Source of the DNA: JAJDIA01 sp031555505
GTDB taxonomy: Bacteria > Bacteroidota > Bacteroidia > Bacteroidales > Tannerellaceae
NCBI GenBank assembly: GCA_031555505.1
Contig: JAVBUH010000055.1
Location: 1 to 23,862 of the forward strand
Reading direction: 5' to 3'
DNA: 23,862 nucleotides
Part shown: in pieces, positions 15,094 to 22,574 of the stretch
Layout of the letters: each line of letters starts with the position of its first letter
Position numbering within the stretch: the first letter of the stretch is position 1
The notes under the pieces: model-generated
What the model was told of the DNA's origin: nothing
The model's input: the letters and a program-made list of their open reading frames with translations, nothing else
Databases searched by the model: none
Position numbers and translations under genes: made by a program

Positions 15094-16413
15094 TTATACA
15101 AATAAGTTCAATATCATCACACCCGCCAGACCCAGCACGGAAACGATCGTTTCCATCACCGACCACGAACGGATCGTGTCTCTAATGCTGAGGTTGAAGT
15201 ACTCTTTAAACATCCAGAAACCCGAATCGTTCACGTGCGAGAACATCAGGCTGCCGGCACCCAGCGAAAGCACCATCAGGTTCGGATCTACCTCGGCTTG
15301 TACTACCAGTGGCATCAATACACCGGCTGCCGTAAGTCCGGCTACGGTAGCCGACCCAATGCACACGCGGATCACCGCTGCTATGAGCCAGCCCAACACC
15401 AGCGGATGCACCGGCAATTGCTGTAAGGCGCCCGCGAGTTCCATACTCACCCCACTGTCTTCCATCACCTGCTTGAAGATGCCCGAACCGGCAATGATCA
15501 GCAGGATCGGCGCAATATCTTTCACCGCATCCACAAAGATGCTCATGACTTCTTTCACCGGTCTTCCCTGCCGGATACCCAACGTATAGGTCGCAACGAT
15601 CAGTGCGATCAGCATCACAATCGACGGAGCGCCCAGAAAGGCCACCGTCTCGGCAGCTTTCCCTTCCAACGATGGGATGAGATACGGTATAGCCGTGGCA
15701 ATGATCAGCAGAAACACCGGCAAGGTAGCGCTCACAAAACTATTCACCGTTCCCGGACGGCCGTACCGATCGTCCATCTCTTTTTTCTCGAACAGCTTCA
15801 ACGGACCCGTCGCAATATTCCGCAACATCCGACCGAACAGCGGACCCGCCAACACAATGGTGGGTATCGCGATCAGCATCCCATAAATCAACGTCATTCC
15901 GATATTCGCCTCAAACATTGCCACCAGCGCTACCGGCGACGGATGAGGCGGCAGGAAACCATGGGTGACCGACAAGGCGGCCAACATGGAAACCCCCATG
16001 TACAACACCGGCAGTTTATATTGATTCACAATGGAAAAAATCAACGGGACCAGCAGCACAAACCCGATTCCATAGAACAAAGGTATACCCACTATGAAGC
16101 CGGTGATCATCAATCCCCATTGAATGTATTTCGTACCGAAGGCTGCCACCATAACGTCGGCAATCCGTTGCGTAGCCCCACTTTCGGCCACCAGTTTACC
16201 CAGCATCGCCCCCAACACGATGATCAGTGTCAGGCTTCCCATGATATTTCCGATTCCCCGGTCTACCGTCCCCGGCAACTGATCCAGCGGGATTCCCAAC
16301 CCCATGCCGGCAATCACGGATACGACAATAAACGACAGGAACGCATCTACCTTAAAATACGATATCAGGACAATCAACAGCAGCAAACACAGAATAATAA
16401 CAACAAATGACAT
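15094..16413 (-). CDS. GntP family permease (gluconate / D-serine type)
   Basis: A 439-residue polytopic inner membrane transporter of the GntP family, hydrophobic throughout with about 12-14 membrane segments. Family marks are T-H-G-F-L-P-P-H-P-S-P-V near 150 and V-N-D-S-G-F-W-M-F near the C-terminus. GntP members import gluconate or related acids by proton symport, but the family also includes DsdX, the D-serine permease of E. coli. It opens a minus-strand run with RidA, the D-serine dehydratase-like PLP enzyme and the M19 dipeptidase, with no sugar-acid kinase or dehydratase nearby, so D-serine or a similar D-amino acid is a better guess than gluconate. That substrate is inferred from context. 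The start at 16413 gives the usual short N-terminus. Confidence 0.87.
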   Translation of the reverse strand: MSFVVIILCLLLLIVLISYFKVDAFLSFIVVSVIAGMGLGIPLDQLPGTVDRGIGNIMGSLTLIIVLGAMLGKLVAESGATQRIADVMVAAFGTKYIQWGLMITGFIVGIPLFYGIGFVLLVPLIFSIVNQYKLPVLYMGVSMLAALSVTHGFLPPHPSPVALVAMFEANIGMTLIYGMLIAIPTIVLAGPLFGRMLRNIATGPLKLFEKKEMDDRYGRPGTVNSFVSATLPVFLLIIATAIPYLIPSLEGKAAETVAFLGAPSIVMLIALIVATYTLGIRQGRPVKEVMSIFVDAVKDIAPILLIIAGSGIFKQVMEDSGVSMELAGALQQLPVHPLVLGWLIAAVIRVCIGSATVAGLTAAGVLMPLVVQAEVDPNLMVLSLGAGSLMFSHVNDSGFWMFKEYFNLSIRDTIRSWSVMETIVSVLGLAGVMILNLFV

Positions 16414-16483
16414 GGTTTTTGATGATTAAATTAGAATCTAAGTATATGCAAAGAAAACATTTATTTTCGGCTTTGGGATAGAT

Positions 16484-16533
16484 AGAAACAGAAATTTCTT
16501 TCCAACGGCCTGATTATCCGGCTGGAAAGAAAT
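16484..16533 (-). terminator. Probable terminator of the Gfo/Idh gene
   Basis: Reading the minus strand after the stop at 16561, an 11-bp perfect stem (16523-16533 with 16494-16504) encloses an 18-base loop that can pair further through CGG/CCG. A moderately T-rich tail (TTCTGTTTCT) follows. It separates the oxidoreductase gene from the permease operon, which would then need its own promoter in 16414-16490. The best -7 candidate there is TTTCTTTG (16449-16456, minus), one mismatch. Confidence 0.5.
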
Positions 16534-16560
16534 CTCAATAACATATACAAACAAGCCGAT

Positions 16561-17934
16561 TTACAATACAGGCAACTTCCAAGGCTCCCGGTAGTATGCC
16601 TTAATGAATGCATTGGCTTCCGCATCATTTCCAAACGTGTTGGTGGCATTATCCCAACTGAGCCCTCTTCCCACACGACAGGAGATATTGGCGATATGGC
16701 TGAGTTTGGCAACTTCGGCACCAATAGCAATATCAGCATTTGGTAATTGTCTGGTTTTGACACACTGCAGCATATTCCCTACGTGGTTATACAATCCTTT
16801 TCCTTCCCCCTTCTTAAACGCAACAGGTTCCATGCGGGGTGTCGCTTTCACTGGTTCGGGATCACAGGGATAGCAATACGGGAAATTACGACCGGTATTA
16901 TTCATTTCCGGAAGTACTTCCCAACCCGCACGGGTAAGTACCAGCGTTCCGTTCTCGCCAAAGAAGGCCACCCCCTCTTTTTTATCAAACAATCCGTTGC
17001 CAATGCCGCAGGCATGATCCCAGATAATCGTAAAATCAGGATATTTATACGTAGCCATCAGGGTATCGGGGGTTTCCATCGCATCATCCGGATAACCCAA
17101 CTTACCGCCGGCCCCCAATACATAAGAAGGCAGGCCGGCATTCATTCCTTTCAGCGCATAGTCCAGCAAATGCACACCCCAGTCTGCCATCAATCCACCG
17201 GCATAATCCCAAAAGAAACGGAAATTATAATGAAATCGGTTACTGTTATACGGGCGATGGGGAGCCGGTCCCAGCCACATATCATAGTCTACGCCAGCAG
17301 GAGGGGTGGAATCGGCAACTTTGGGCAATGTCCATTTAGTGGGCTGATAAGCCCATGCCTTTACAGTGCGCACCCGGCCGATCCCGCCATCCTGTACGTA
17401 CCTGGCGGCTTCGTCCCAATGCGGATCGCTGCGTTGCCACTGACCCACTTGTACGATCCGGTTGTATTTCCGCGCCGCCTTCACCATCAGGTTACATTCT
17501 TCAATGGTATTCGACAGGGGTTTTTCCACATACACATCTTTCCCGGCCTGGCAGGCGGCCACCAGCGGCAGGCAATGCCAATGGTCAGGAGTGCCTACAA
17601 TCACAATGTCGACATCCTTATTATCAACCACCCGGCGCCAGTCTTTAACCAGTTGTTTGGGTTTGCTTCCGGTCATGCTTTCCACCTCGCCGGCACGCTT
17701 GTTCAGCCATTCGTCGTCGATATCGCAAAGAGACACACAGTCTACTTCAGGATATTGCAAAAAGGCACGCAGGTTACTCCATCCCTGGTTACGGCAACCG
17801 ATCAAAGCTACGCGTACTTTATTGGAAGGAGCGGTTTGTCCGAAAAGGTCTGTATAGGAGCCGCCGATCAACGGAGTTAATCCGACGCCGGCAACTGTCA
17901 GAGCTGATTTCTGCAGAAAATTTCTTCTGTCCAT
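16561..17934 (-). CDS. Gfo/Idh/MocA family oxidoreductase with twin-arginine signal
   Basis: A 457-residue NAD(P)-dependent oxidoreductase of the Gfo/Idh/MocA family. The N-terminus M-D-R-R-N-F-L followed by a hydrophobic run (to about residue 33) is a twin-arginine export signal, so the folded, cofactor-loaded enzyme should act outside the cytoplasm. A Rossmann segment follows (V-A-L-I-G-C-R-N-Q-G, 42-51), then H-W-H at 118-120 and the family motif V-E-K-P (136-139). The start at 17934 was chosen over a much longer in-frame reading to 18150, which would add 72 residues and overlap the divergent UpxY-like gene. Such exported members in Bacteroidota often act on sugars or keto-sugars; the substrate is unknown. 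It stands upstream of the permease operon behind a probable terminator. Confidence 0.88.
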   Translation of the reverse strand: MDRRNFLQKSALTVAGVGLTPLIGGSYTDLFGQTAPSNKVRVALIGCRNQGWSNLRAFLQYPEVDCVSLCDIDDEWLNKRAGEVESMTGSKPKQLVKDWRRVVDNKDVDIVIVGTPDHWHCLPLVAACQAGKDVYVEKPLSNTIEECNLMVKAARKYNRIVQVGQWQRSDPHWDEAARYVQDGGIGRVRTVKAWAYQPTKWTLPKVADSTPPAGVDYDMWLGPAPHRPYNSNRFHYNFRFFWDYAGGLMADWGVHLLDYALKGMNAGLPSYVLGAGGKLGYPDDAMETPDTLMATYKYPDFTIIWDHACGIGNGLFDKKEGVAFFGENGTLVLTRAGWEVLPEMNNTGRNFPYCYPCDPEPVKATPRMEPVAFKKGEGKGLYNHVGNMLQCVKTRQLPNADIAIGAEVAKLSHIANISCRVGRGLSWDNATNTFGNDAEANAFIKAYYREPWKLPVL

Positions 17935-17962
17935 GGCAATAGAATTAATATATTTTTTTGTG

Positions 17963-17976
17963 TGTTTGCGCAAACA
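17963..17976. promoter_or_regulatory. 14-bp perfect palindrome, possible operator
   Basis: TGTTTGCGCAAACA is a perfect 14-bp palindrome with a central CG. It lies in the 102-base divergent gap between the oxidoreductase gene and the UpxY-like gene, 29 bases before the former's start. The shape is like a LacI/GalR-type operator, but no such regulator gene is in the window. Confidence 0.4.
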
Positions 17977-17978
17977 GA

Positions 17979-18011
17979 TTTGCAATGATACGAAAAAATG
18001 TGTTATCTTCG
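17979..18011 (+). promoter_or_regulatory. Promoter of the UpxY-like gene
   Basis: TTTG at 17979-17982 and TATCTTCG at 18004-18011 (one mismatch to TAnnTTTG) are 21 bases apart, close to Bacteroidota -33/-7 spacing. The ATG at 18037 is 25 bases downstream. Confidence 0.5.
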
Positions 18012-18036
18012 CTGCTATAGAAAAAGAAAATAACAG

Positions 18037-18531
18037 ATGGAAACCGAAAAAACGCGAAACTGGTATGCCCTCTATACAGCTCCCCGTGCCGAAAAACAGG
18101 TGAAAGAACGGATTACCGCACAGGGAGTAGAATGCTGGTTGCCCCTTCACCGATGCCCACGTGTATGGTCAGACCGGGTGAAGATCGTTGAAATGCCACT
18201 CTACACTTCCTATATTTTTGTGTGCTGCGAAGAGATGAAATTACGCGAGTTGCTACGCATCTACGGCGTTTCCCGCATCGTCTACTACGATAGCAAACCT
18301 GCTGTTATCCGCCAACAGGAGATCGATGCCATCCGTGAATTCCTTGAATTGGCTGTCGGCAAACAACTCTACGTGGGCGACGAAGTAGAGATCCTCTGCG
18401 GCGCCATGAAAAACATCTCCGGCAAAATCAAAAAAATCAATAAGAACTACCTCGTCCTCTACCTCGAACAAATGGGCGCCACCGTCTGCGTCAACATGGA
18501 AGAGGTTGCGCCGCTTAACAGGCTGAAATAA
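18037..18531 (+). CDS. UpxY/NusG-like specialised transcription antiterminator
   Basis: A 164-residue NusG-superfamily protein. The NGN domain spans about residues 8-110 (N-W-Y-A-L-Y-T-A-P-R-A-E-K-Q-V, then W-L-P-L-H-R and Y-I-F-V-C); a KOW domain fills the C-terminus (G-D-E-V-E-I-L-C-G through G-A-T-V-C-V-N). It lacks the acidic loop and length of housekeeping NusG, and matches the UpxY group that Bacteroides uses to read through capsular polysaccharide operons. UpxY genes normally open such an operon. Here the gene is alone: the next gene, cobQ, is on the other strand with its stop 5 bases away. It could be a relic of a lost surface polysaccharide locus or act at a distance. Function is by family. 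Confidence 0.85.
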   Translation: METEKTRNWYALYTAPRAEKQVKERITAQGVECWLPLHRCPRVWSDRVKIVEMPLYTSYIFVCCEEMKLRELLRIYGVSRIVYYDSKPAVIRQQEIDAIREFLELAVGKQLYVGDEVEILCGAMKNISGKIKKINKNYLVLYLEQMGATVCVNMEEVAPLNRLK

Positions 18532-18555
18532 ACCGCTCAACCAGCTGAAATAGAC
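18517..18555. repeat. 22-bp-period duplication over the convergent stop codons
   Basis: 18517-18533 and 18539-18555 match at 14 of 17 bases (core GCTGAAATA) with a period of 22. The first copy includes the stop of the UpxY-like gene, and the second encodes the last residues of cobQ on the other strand. It looks like an old local duplication in the shared 3' region. No terminator is seen between the two genes. Confidence 0.45.
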
Positions 18556-20087
18556 TGATAAATATAAGCCATGTCCACATGGTTGCGGACAAGGGTAGCC
18601 AGTTTGTTGTATTGTTCTTCCTTGAAGGAAGCGTAATCGAAGGAGAGAGCGGTTTCACCCGAGGCTGCGAAGCCGGTGGCCAGGTAGTCGCGCACGGAGG
18701 GGTTGTCGAGGATGCCATGCATGTAGCTACCCCAGCAATGAGCATTGAGCAGGTAGCCGTCTTCGCGGCCATCATGCAGGCGAAGCAAAGGCTGCAGGTC
18801 ATGCCCTTCACGGGCAAACGGATGAGAGCTAGAACCTGCTGCAACGAAGGTCTTTCCCATGTGGATTTCGTACCCATGGCAAACGGCATCCACACTTCTA
18901 TTTACATCCTTATTCATTTCAGCAGGCAGGAAGGCAAACGACTGTTGCAGGGTAAGTTTTTCCCGACCAATCACCGTATGGAGCGGCAACAGGCCAAGAC
19001 CGGCTACAGACGGGATGACGCCTTCCACCTGATCAGGGTCTTCTACGCGGAGACCCATCATTTGATAACCACCACAGATGCCTATCACTTTTTTTCCAGC
19101 CAGGTAACTGCGTAAAATGGCGTCGGCAACACCGTCTGCACGGAGGGTTTGCAGGTCGTCCAGCGTATTTTTAGAGCCGGGCAGCAGGATGATATCACTC
19201 TTCTCTATTTCTGCCGGTTGGTTGGTGTAATAGGCATTGAAACGCGGGTCTACGTCCAGCACATCAAAATCGGTGAAGTTAGACATGTGCTTCAGTAGCA
19301 CGATCGCCACGTTGATCTTCCCGCTACGGTAGGTATTGGTTTTCATGGCCAGCGCCACCGAATCTTCTTCTTCGATCCGGATATCCCGGAACCAGGGGAT
19401 GATGCCCACTACCGGTATCCCCGTCAGCTCTTCCAACAGTTTCCGGCCATCGGCAAACAACGAGATATCACCCCTGAACTTATTGATCAGAATACCTTTT
19501 ACCAAGGCACGCTCTTCGGGCTTCAACAGCGCGATCGTTCCATAAACGGAACCAAAGACCCCTCCCCTGTCGATATCGGCGATCAGGTAGGTAGCCGCAC
19601 CGGCAGCGGCCGCCATCCGCAGATTGGTAATGTCGCGGTCGCGCAGATTCAGTTCCGATATGCTTCCGGCACCTTCCAGCACGATGGGGTTGTAGCGCGC
19701 TTCCAGGCGTTGGAAAGCCTGTACGGCTTCAGCAAAGAGAGCATCCCGGGGATGTTCGCTTCCGAAATAATCACGGGCCGACATATTCCCCACCGGCCGG
19801 CCGTTGACCACCACCTGCGAATCAAGATCGCCGGTAGGCTTCAACAACACCGGGTTCATGTCCGTATGCGGTGCAATGCCGCAGGCTTCAGCCTGCACCA
19901 CTTGCGCCCGTCCCATTTCCCCGCCTTCGGGGGTGGAATACGAATTGAGCGACATATTCTGCGCCTTGAACGGCGCCGGGCTATACCCATCCTGCCTGAA
20001 TATCCGGCAGAACGCTGCATTGATCACACTTTTCCCCGCATCCGAACAGGTACCGACAAACATAACAGGCTTCAAAAGCTGCTTCAT
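18537..20087 (-). CDS. cobQ: Cobyric acid synthase
   Basis: A 516-residue glutamine-dependent amidotransferase of the cobalamin pathway that amidates adenosyl-cobyrinic acid a,c-diamide at four side chains to give adenosylcobyrate. The N-terminal ATP-binding domain begins M-F-V-G-T-C-S-D-A-G-K-S (9-20) and continues F-K-A-Q-N-M-S-L-N-S and V-L-L-K-P. The C-terminal glutaminase domain has the nucleophile Cys338 in G-I-C-G-G-Y-Q and His457 in M-H-G-I-L. The start at 20087 was chosen over 20144 because the conserved block starts at once and the -7 box lies between. No other cobalamin gene is in the window and no room remains for a cobalamin riboswitch upstream (93-base gap). Identity is secure; the missing partners are presumably elsewhere. 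Confidence 0.95.
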   Translation of the reverse strand: MKQLLKPVMFVGTCSDAGKSVINAAFCRIFRQDGYSPAPFKAQNMSLNSYSTPEGGEMGRAQVVQAEACGIAPHTDMNPVLLKPTGDLDSQVVVNGRPVGNMSARDYFGSEHPRDALFAEAVQAFQRLEARYNPIVLEGAGSISELNLRDRDITNLRMAAAAGAATYLIADIDRGGVFGSVYGTIALLKPEERALVKGILINKFRGDISLFADGRKLLEELTGIPVVGIIPWFRDIRIEEEDSVALAMKTNTYRSGKINVAIVLLKHMSNFTDFDVLDVDPRFNAYYTNQPAEIEKSDIILLPGSKNTLDDLQTLRADGVADAILRSYLAGKKVIGICGGYQMMGLRVEDPDQVEGVIPSVAGLGLLPLHTVIGREKLTLQQSFAFLPAEMNKDVNRSVDAVCHGYEIHMGKTFVAAGSSSHPFAREGHDLQPLLRLHDGREDGYLLNAHCWGSYMHGILDNPSVRDYLATGFAASGETALSFDYASFKEEQYNKLATLVRNHVDMAYIYQSISAG

Positions 20088-20111
20088 CCGATCACGTTTT
20101 AATTGCGGAAA

Positions 20112-20119
20112 CAAAAGTA
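20112..20119 (-). promoter_or_regulatory. Bacteroidota -7 box for cobQ
   Basis: The minus strand reads TACTTTTG, an exact TAnnTTTG match, 25 bases before the ATG at 20087. No exact -33 TTTG is present at the usual distance. Confidence 0.5.
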
Positions 20120-20150
20120 ATAAAAACCGCTGTATAGGGCTCAATTATGC

Positions 20151-20158
20151 TATCTTTG
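20151..20158 (+). promoter_or_regulatory. Bacteroidota -7 box for the COG4299-sdaA-GH43 run
   Basis: TATCTTTG matches TAnnTTTG exactly, 22 bases before the ATG at 20181. A -33 TTTG is not evident. With the cobQ box it makes a compact divergent promoter region of 93 bases. Confidence 0.55.
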
Positions 20159-20180
20159 TATCACCTAAAATAATACGGAT

Positions 20181-21317
20181 ATGAAAAATACAACTATGCC
20201 GCAACGCCTGGAGTCGCTGGATGTCCTGCGTGGGTTCGATCTGTTTTGCCTCGTGGCGTTGGAAACGGTGATGCATCCGCTGCAACGGGCCGTGGAGGCT
20301 CCCTGGTTTGATTCGCTGATGTGGGGATTCTCGCATGTGGAGTGGGAAGGCTTTTCTACGTGGGATCTGGTGATGCCGCTGTTTCTTTTTATGTCCGGCG
20401 TCTCAATGCCGTTCGCCCTGTCGCGCTACAAGGCACAGCCGAACAAAACGGCAGTTTATCACCGTATCGCCAAGCGCATCCTCCTGCTGTGGATATTCGG
20501 GATGGTCTGCCAGGGCAACCTGTTGGGGCTCGATCCGGACAAGATCTATCTCTATTCCAACACCCTCCAGGCCATTGCCGCCGGCTATCTCATCGCCGCC
20601 CTGCTGTTTTTGAACGTCTCCATCCGGGTGCAGGTGGGTGCTGCCATTGCCCTGCTGCTCGCTTTCTGGGGCACGATGCAGTTTATCAGCGTGGATGGTT
20701 TCGGAGGAGGCAACTACACCGCCGACGGCAACCTGGCCGAGTGGATAGACCGTGTAGTCCTGGGGCGTTTCCGCGACCGCGCCACCGTGGCAGACGGTCA
20801 GGTGGTCTTTGCCGAAAGGTATCGCTACACCTGGATACTGAGTAGCCTTAACTTCGGTGTCACCGTACTCACCGGTTTGTTTGCCGGCCATATTCTCCGC
20901 CACCCGTCCGCACCGCAGCGTAAGGTGCAACTGCTGCTCGGCCTGGGCATCGCCCTGGTGGTTGCCGGTTGGTTGTGGGGACTGCAAATGCCGGTGATCA
21001 AGAAGATATGGACCAGTTCAATGGTACTGGTGAGCAGCGGCTACTGCTTCCTGCTTATGGGTGTATTCTACTACTGGATCGACTGCCGTGGCCACCGCAG
21101 CGGCACCACCTGGCTCAAGGTTTACGGTATGAATTCGATCGTGGCCTATATGCTAGCCAACGTGATGAACTTCCGCAGCATCGGCGAATCACTCTTCTTC
21201 GGCCTCAAGCCCTACCTGGGAGATTACTATCTGGTATTACTCGCATGCGTACAAGTATCAATTATTTACGTACTTTTGTGGGGTTTGTATAAGAAGAACG
21301 TGTTTTTAAGAGTATAA
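20181..21317 (+). CDS. COG4299-type membrane acyltransferase (HGSNAT/DUF5009-like)
   Basis: A 378-residue polytopic inner membrane protein with about 10 hydrophobic segments. The N-terminus R-L-E-S-L-D-V-L-R-G-F-D, followed by an invariant-looking E-W-E-G-F-S-T-W-D-L-V-M-P-L-F-L-F-M-S-G block, is the signature of the family that includes human heparan-alpha-glucosaminide N-acetyltransferase and bacterial DUF5009/NagX-like proteins. By analogy it may acetylate a sugar across the membrane, but bacterial members are poorly characterised. It heads a tight plus-strand run, 17 bases before sdaA, with its own promoter box. The GH43 hydrolase two genes on is the only hint of a glycan link. ATG 20196 is an alternative start. 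Confidence 0.8.
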   Translation: MKNTTMPQRLESLDVLRGFDLFCLVALETVMHPLQRAVEAPWFDSLMWGFSHVEWEGFSTWDLVMPLFLFMSGVSMPFALSRYKAQPNKTAVYHRIAKRILLLWIFGMVCQGNLLGLDPDKIYLYSNTLQAIAAGYLIAALLFLNVSIRVQVGAAIALLLAFWGTMQFISVDGFGGGNYTADGNLAEWIDRVVLGRFRDRATVADGQVVFAERYRYTWILSSLNFGVTVLTGLFAGHILRHPSAPQRKVQLLLGLGIALVVAGWLWGLQMPVIKKIWTSSMVLVSSGYCFLLMGVFYYWIDCRGHRSGTTWLKVYGMNSIVAYMLANVMNFRSIGESLFFGLKPYLGDYYLVLLACVQVSIIYVLLWGLYKKNVFLRV

Positions 21318-21334
21318 CAATATAATACCCATTC

Positions 21335-22543
21335 ATGGAATCGATCAAACAAATCTTCCGGATCGGTCACGGTCCGTCCAGCAGCCACACGATGGGACCC
21401 CGTCGGGCGGCACAGCTTTTCCTGGGTCGCAACACTGCTGCAGCGTCTTTTACCGTCACCCTCTACGGTAGCCTGGCTGCTACCGGCAAAGGACACATGA
21501 CTGACGCCGCCATCCTGGAAGTGCTCCAGCCTGTAGCTTCCACCACCATCGAGTGGGAACCCACCGTGTTCCTCCCCTTCCACCCCAACGGGCTGAAGTT
21601 CGAGGCCTTCGACGCCTCGTATACCTTGCTGGAGACCTGGACCGTGTTCAGCATCGGCGGCGGCACACTGGCCAACGAGACCTTCAACGAACAGAAGGCG
21701 GCCGAAGTGTACGAGATGCACACCATCCACGACATCCAGGATTGGTGCGAGCGCACCGGCCATTCGTTCTGGGAATATGTGGAACAGTGCGAAGGTAAAG
21801 ATATATGGGACTTTATGGCCGAAGTATGGGAGGTGATGCAGCAGGCTGTGACCCGTGGCCTTGAAGCCGAAGGCATCCTGCCCGGCGGACTGGGTATCCG
21901 CCGCAAGGCATCCGACTATATGATCCGCGCCAAAGGCTACGACGGCAGCGTCAAAGGCCGCGGCCTGGTCTACTCTTACGCCCTGGCCGTCTCGGAAGAG
22001 AATGCATGTGGCGGCAAGATCGTGACGGCCCCCACCTGCGGCTCGTGCGGTGTGATACCGGCCGTCTTGTTCCACCTGAAGAAGACACGCGAATTCCGCG
22101 ACTCCCGCATCCTCCGCGCCTTGGCAACCGCCGGGTTGTTCGGCAACGTGGTACGCACCAACGCCTCCGTCTCCGGCGCCGAAGTGGGCTGCCAGGGTGA
22201 AGTGGGCGTAGCCTGCGCCATGGGAGCGGCTGCCGCCAGCCAGTTGTTCGGCGGATCGGCCGCCCAGATCGAATACGCCGCTGAAATGGGACTGGAGCAC
22301 CACCTCGGGCTCACCTGTGACCCGGTATGCGGACTGGTACAGATCCCCTGTATCGAACGCAACGCCTTCGCCGCCGCCCGTGCCCTCGATGCGAATGCCT
22401 TCTCCAACTTCTCCGACGGCAAACACCGTGTCAGTTTCGATCAGGTGGTGGAAGTGATGCGACAGACAGGCAAAGACCTTCCCAGCCTCTACAAGGAGAC
22501 CTCCGAAGGCGGCCTGGCCAAACGCTACGATCGTAAAAAATAA
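21335..22543 (+). CDS. sdaA: L-serine ammonia-lyase, iron-sulfur type
   Basis: A 402-residue single-chain L-serine dehydratase, converting L-serine to pyruvate and ammonia in the cytoplasm using an oxygen-sensitive 4Fe-4S cluster. The beta domain opens with G-P-S-S-S-H-T-M-G-P (residues about 13-22). The alpha domain carries T-A-P-T-C-G-S-C-G-V-I-P, G-A-E-V-G-C-Q-G-E-V-G and T-C-D-P-V-C-G-L-V-Q-I-P-C, which supply the cluster cysteines. Length and order match the fused bacterial form. It lies 17 bases after the membrane acyltransferase and 31 before the GH43 gene. Its chemistry parallels the D-serine dehydratase-like enzyme proposed at 13341-14444, though the two are in separate transcription units. 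Assignment is secure. Confidence 0.96.
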   Translation: MESIKQIFRIGHGPSSSHTMGPRRAAQLFLGRNTAAASFTVTLYGSLAATGKGHMTDAAILEVLQPVASTTIEWEPTVFLPFHPNGLKFEAFDASYTLLETWTVFSIGGGTLANETFNEQKAAEVYEMHTIHDIQDWCERTGHSFWEYVEQCEGKDIWDFMAEVWEVMQQAVTRGLEAEGILPGGLGIRRKASDYMIRAKGYDGSVKGRGLVYSYALAVSEENACGGKIVTAPTCGSCGVIPAVLFHLKKTREFRDSRILRALATAGLFGNVVRTNASVSGAEVGCQGEVGVACAMGAAAASQLFGGSAAQIEYAAEMGLEHHLGLTCDPVCGLVQIPCIERNAFAAARALDANAFSNFSDGKHRVSFDQVVEVMRQTGKDLPSLYKETSEGGLAKRYDRKK

Positions 22544-22574
22544 GTATCAATCATTTATCATAAACATTATTCAG

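Noticed and set aside
16747..17880. 377-codon open frame on the plus strand
   Set aside because: It is antisense to the Gfo/Idh/MocA oxidoreductase, which has a clear twin-arginine signal, Rossmann motif and EKP motif. The antisense product resembles nothing known.
20088..20180. Cobalamin riboswitch upstream of cobQ
   Set aside because: The gap is 93 bases and filled by two divergent promoter boxes; it is too short for a B12 riboswitch and no B12-box-like core is evident.
21266..22426. 386-codon open frame on the minus strand
   Set aside because: It lies antisense to sdaA, whose motifs are unmistakable, is rich in Gly/Ala/His/Asp as expected for a GC-rich complementary frame, and shows no family signature.
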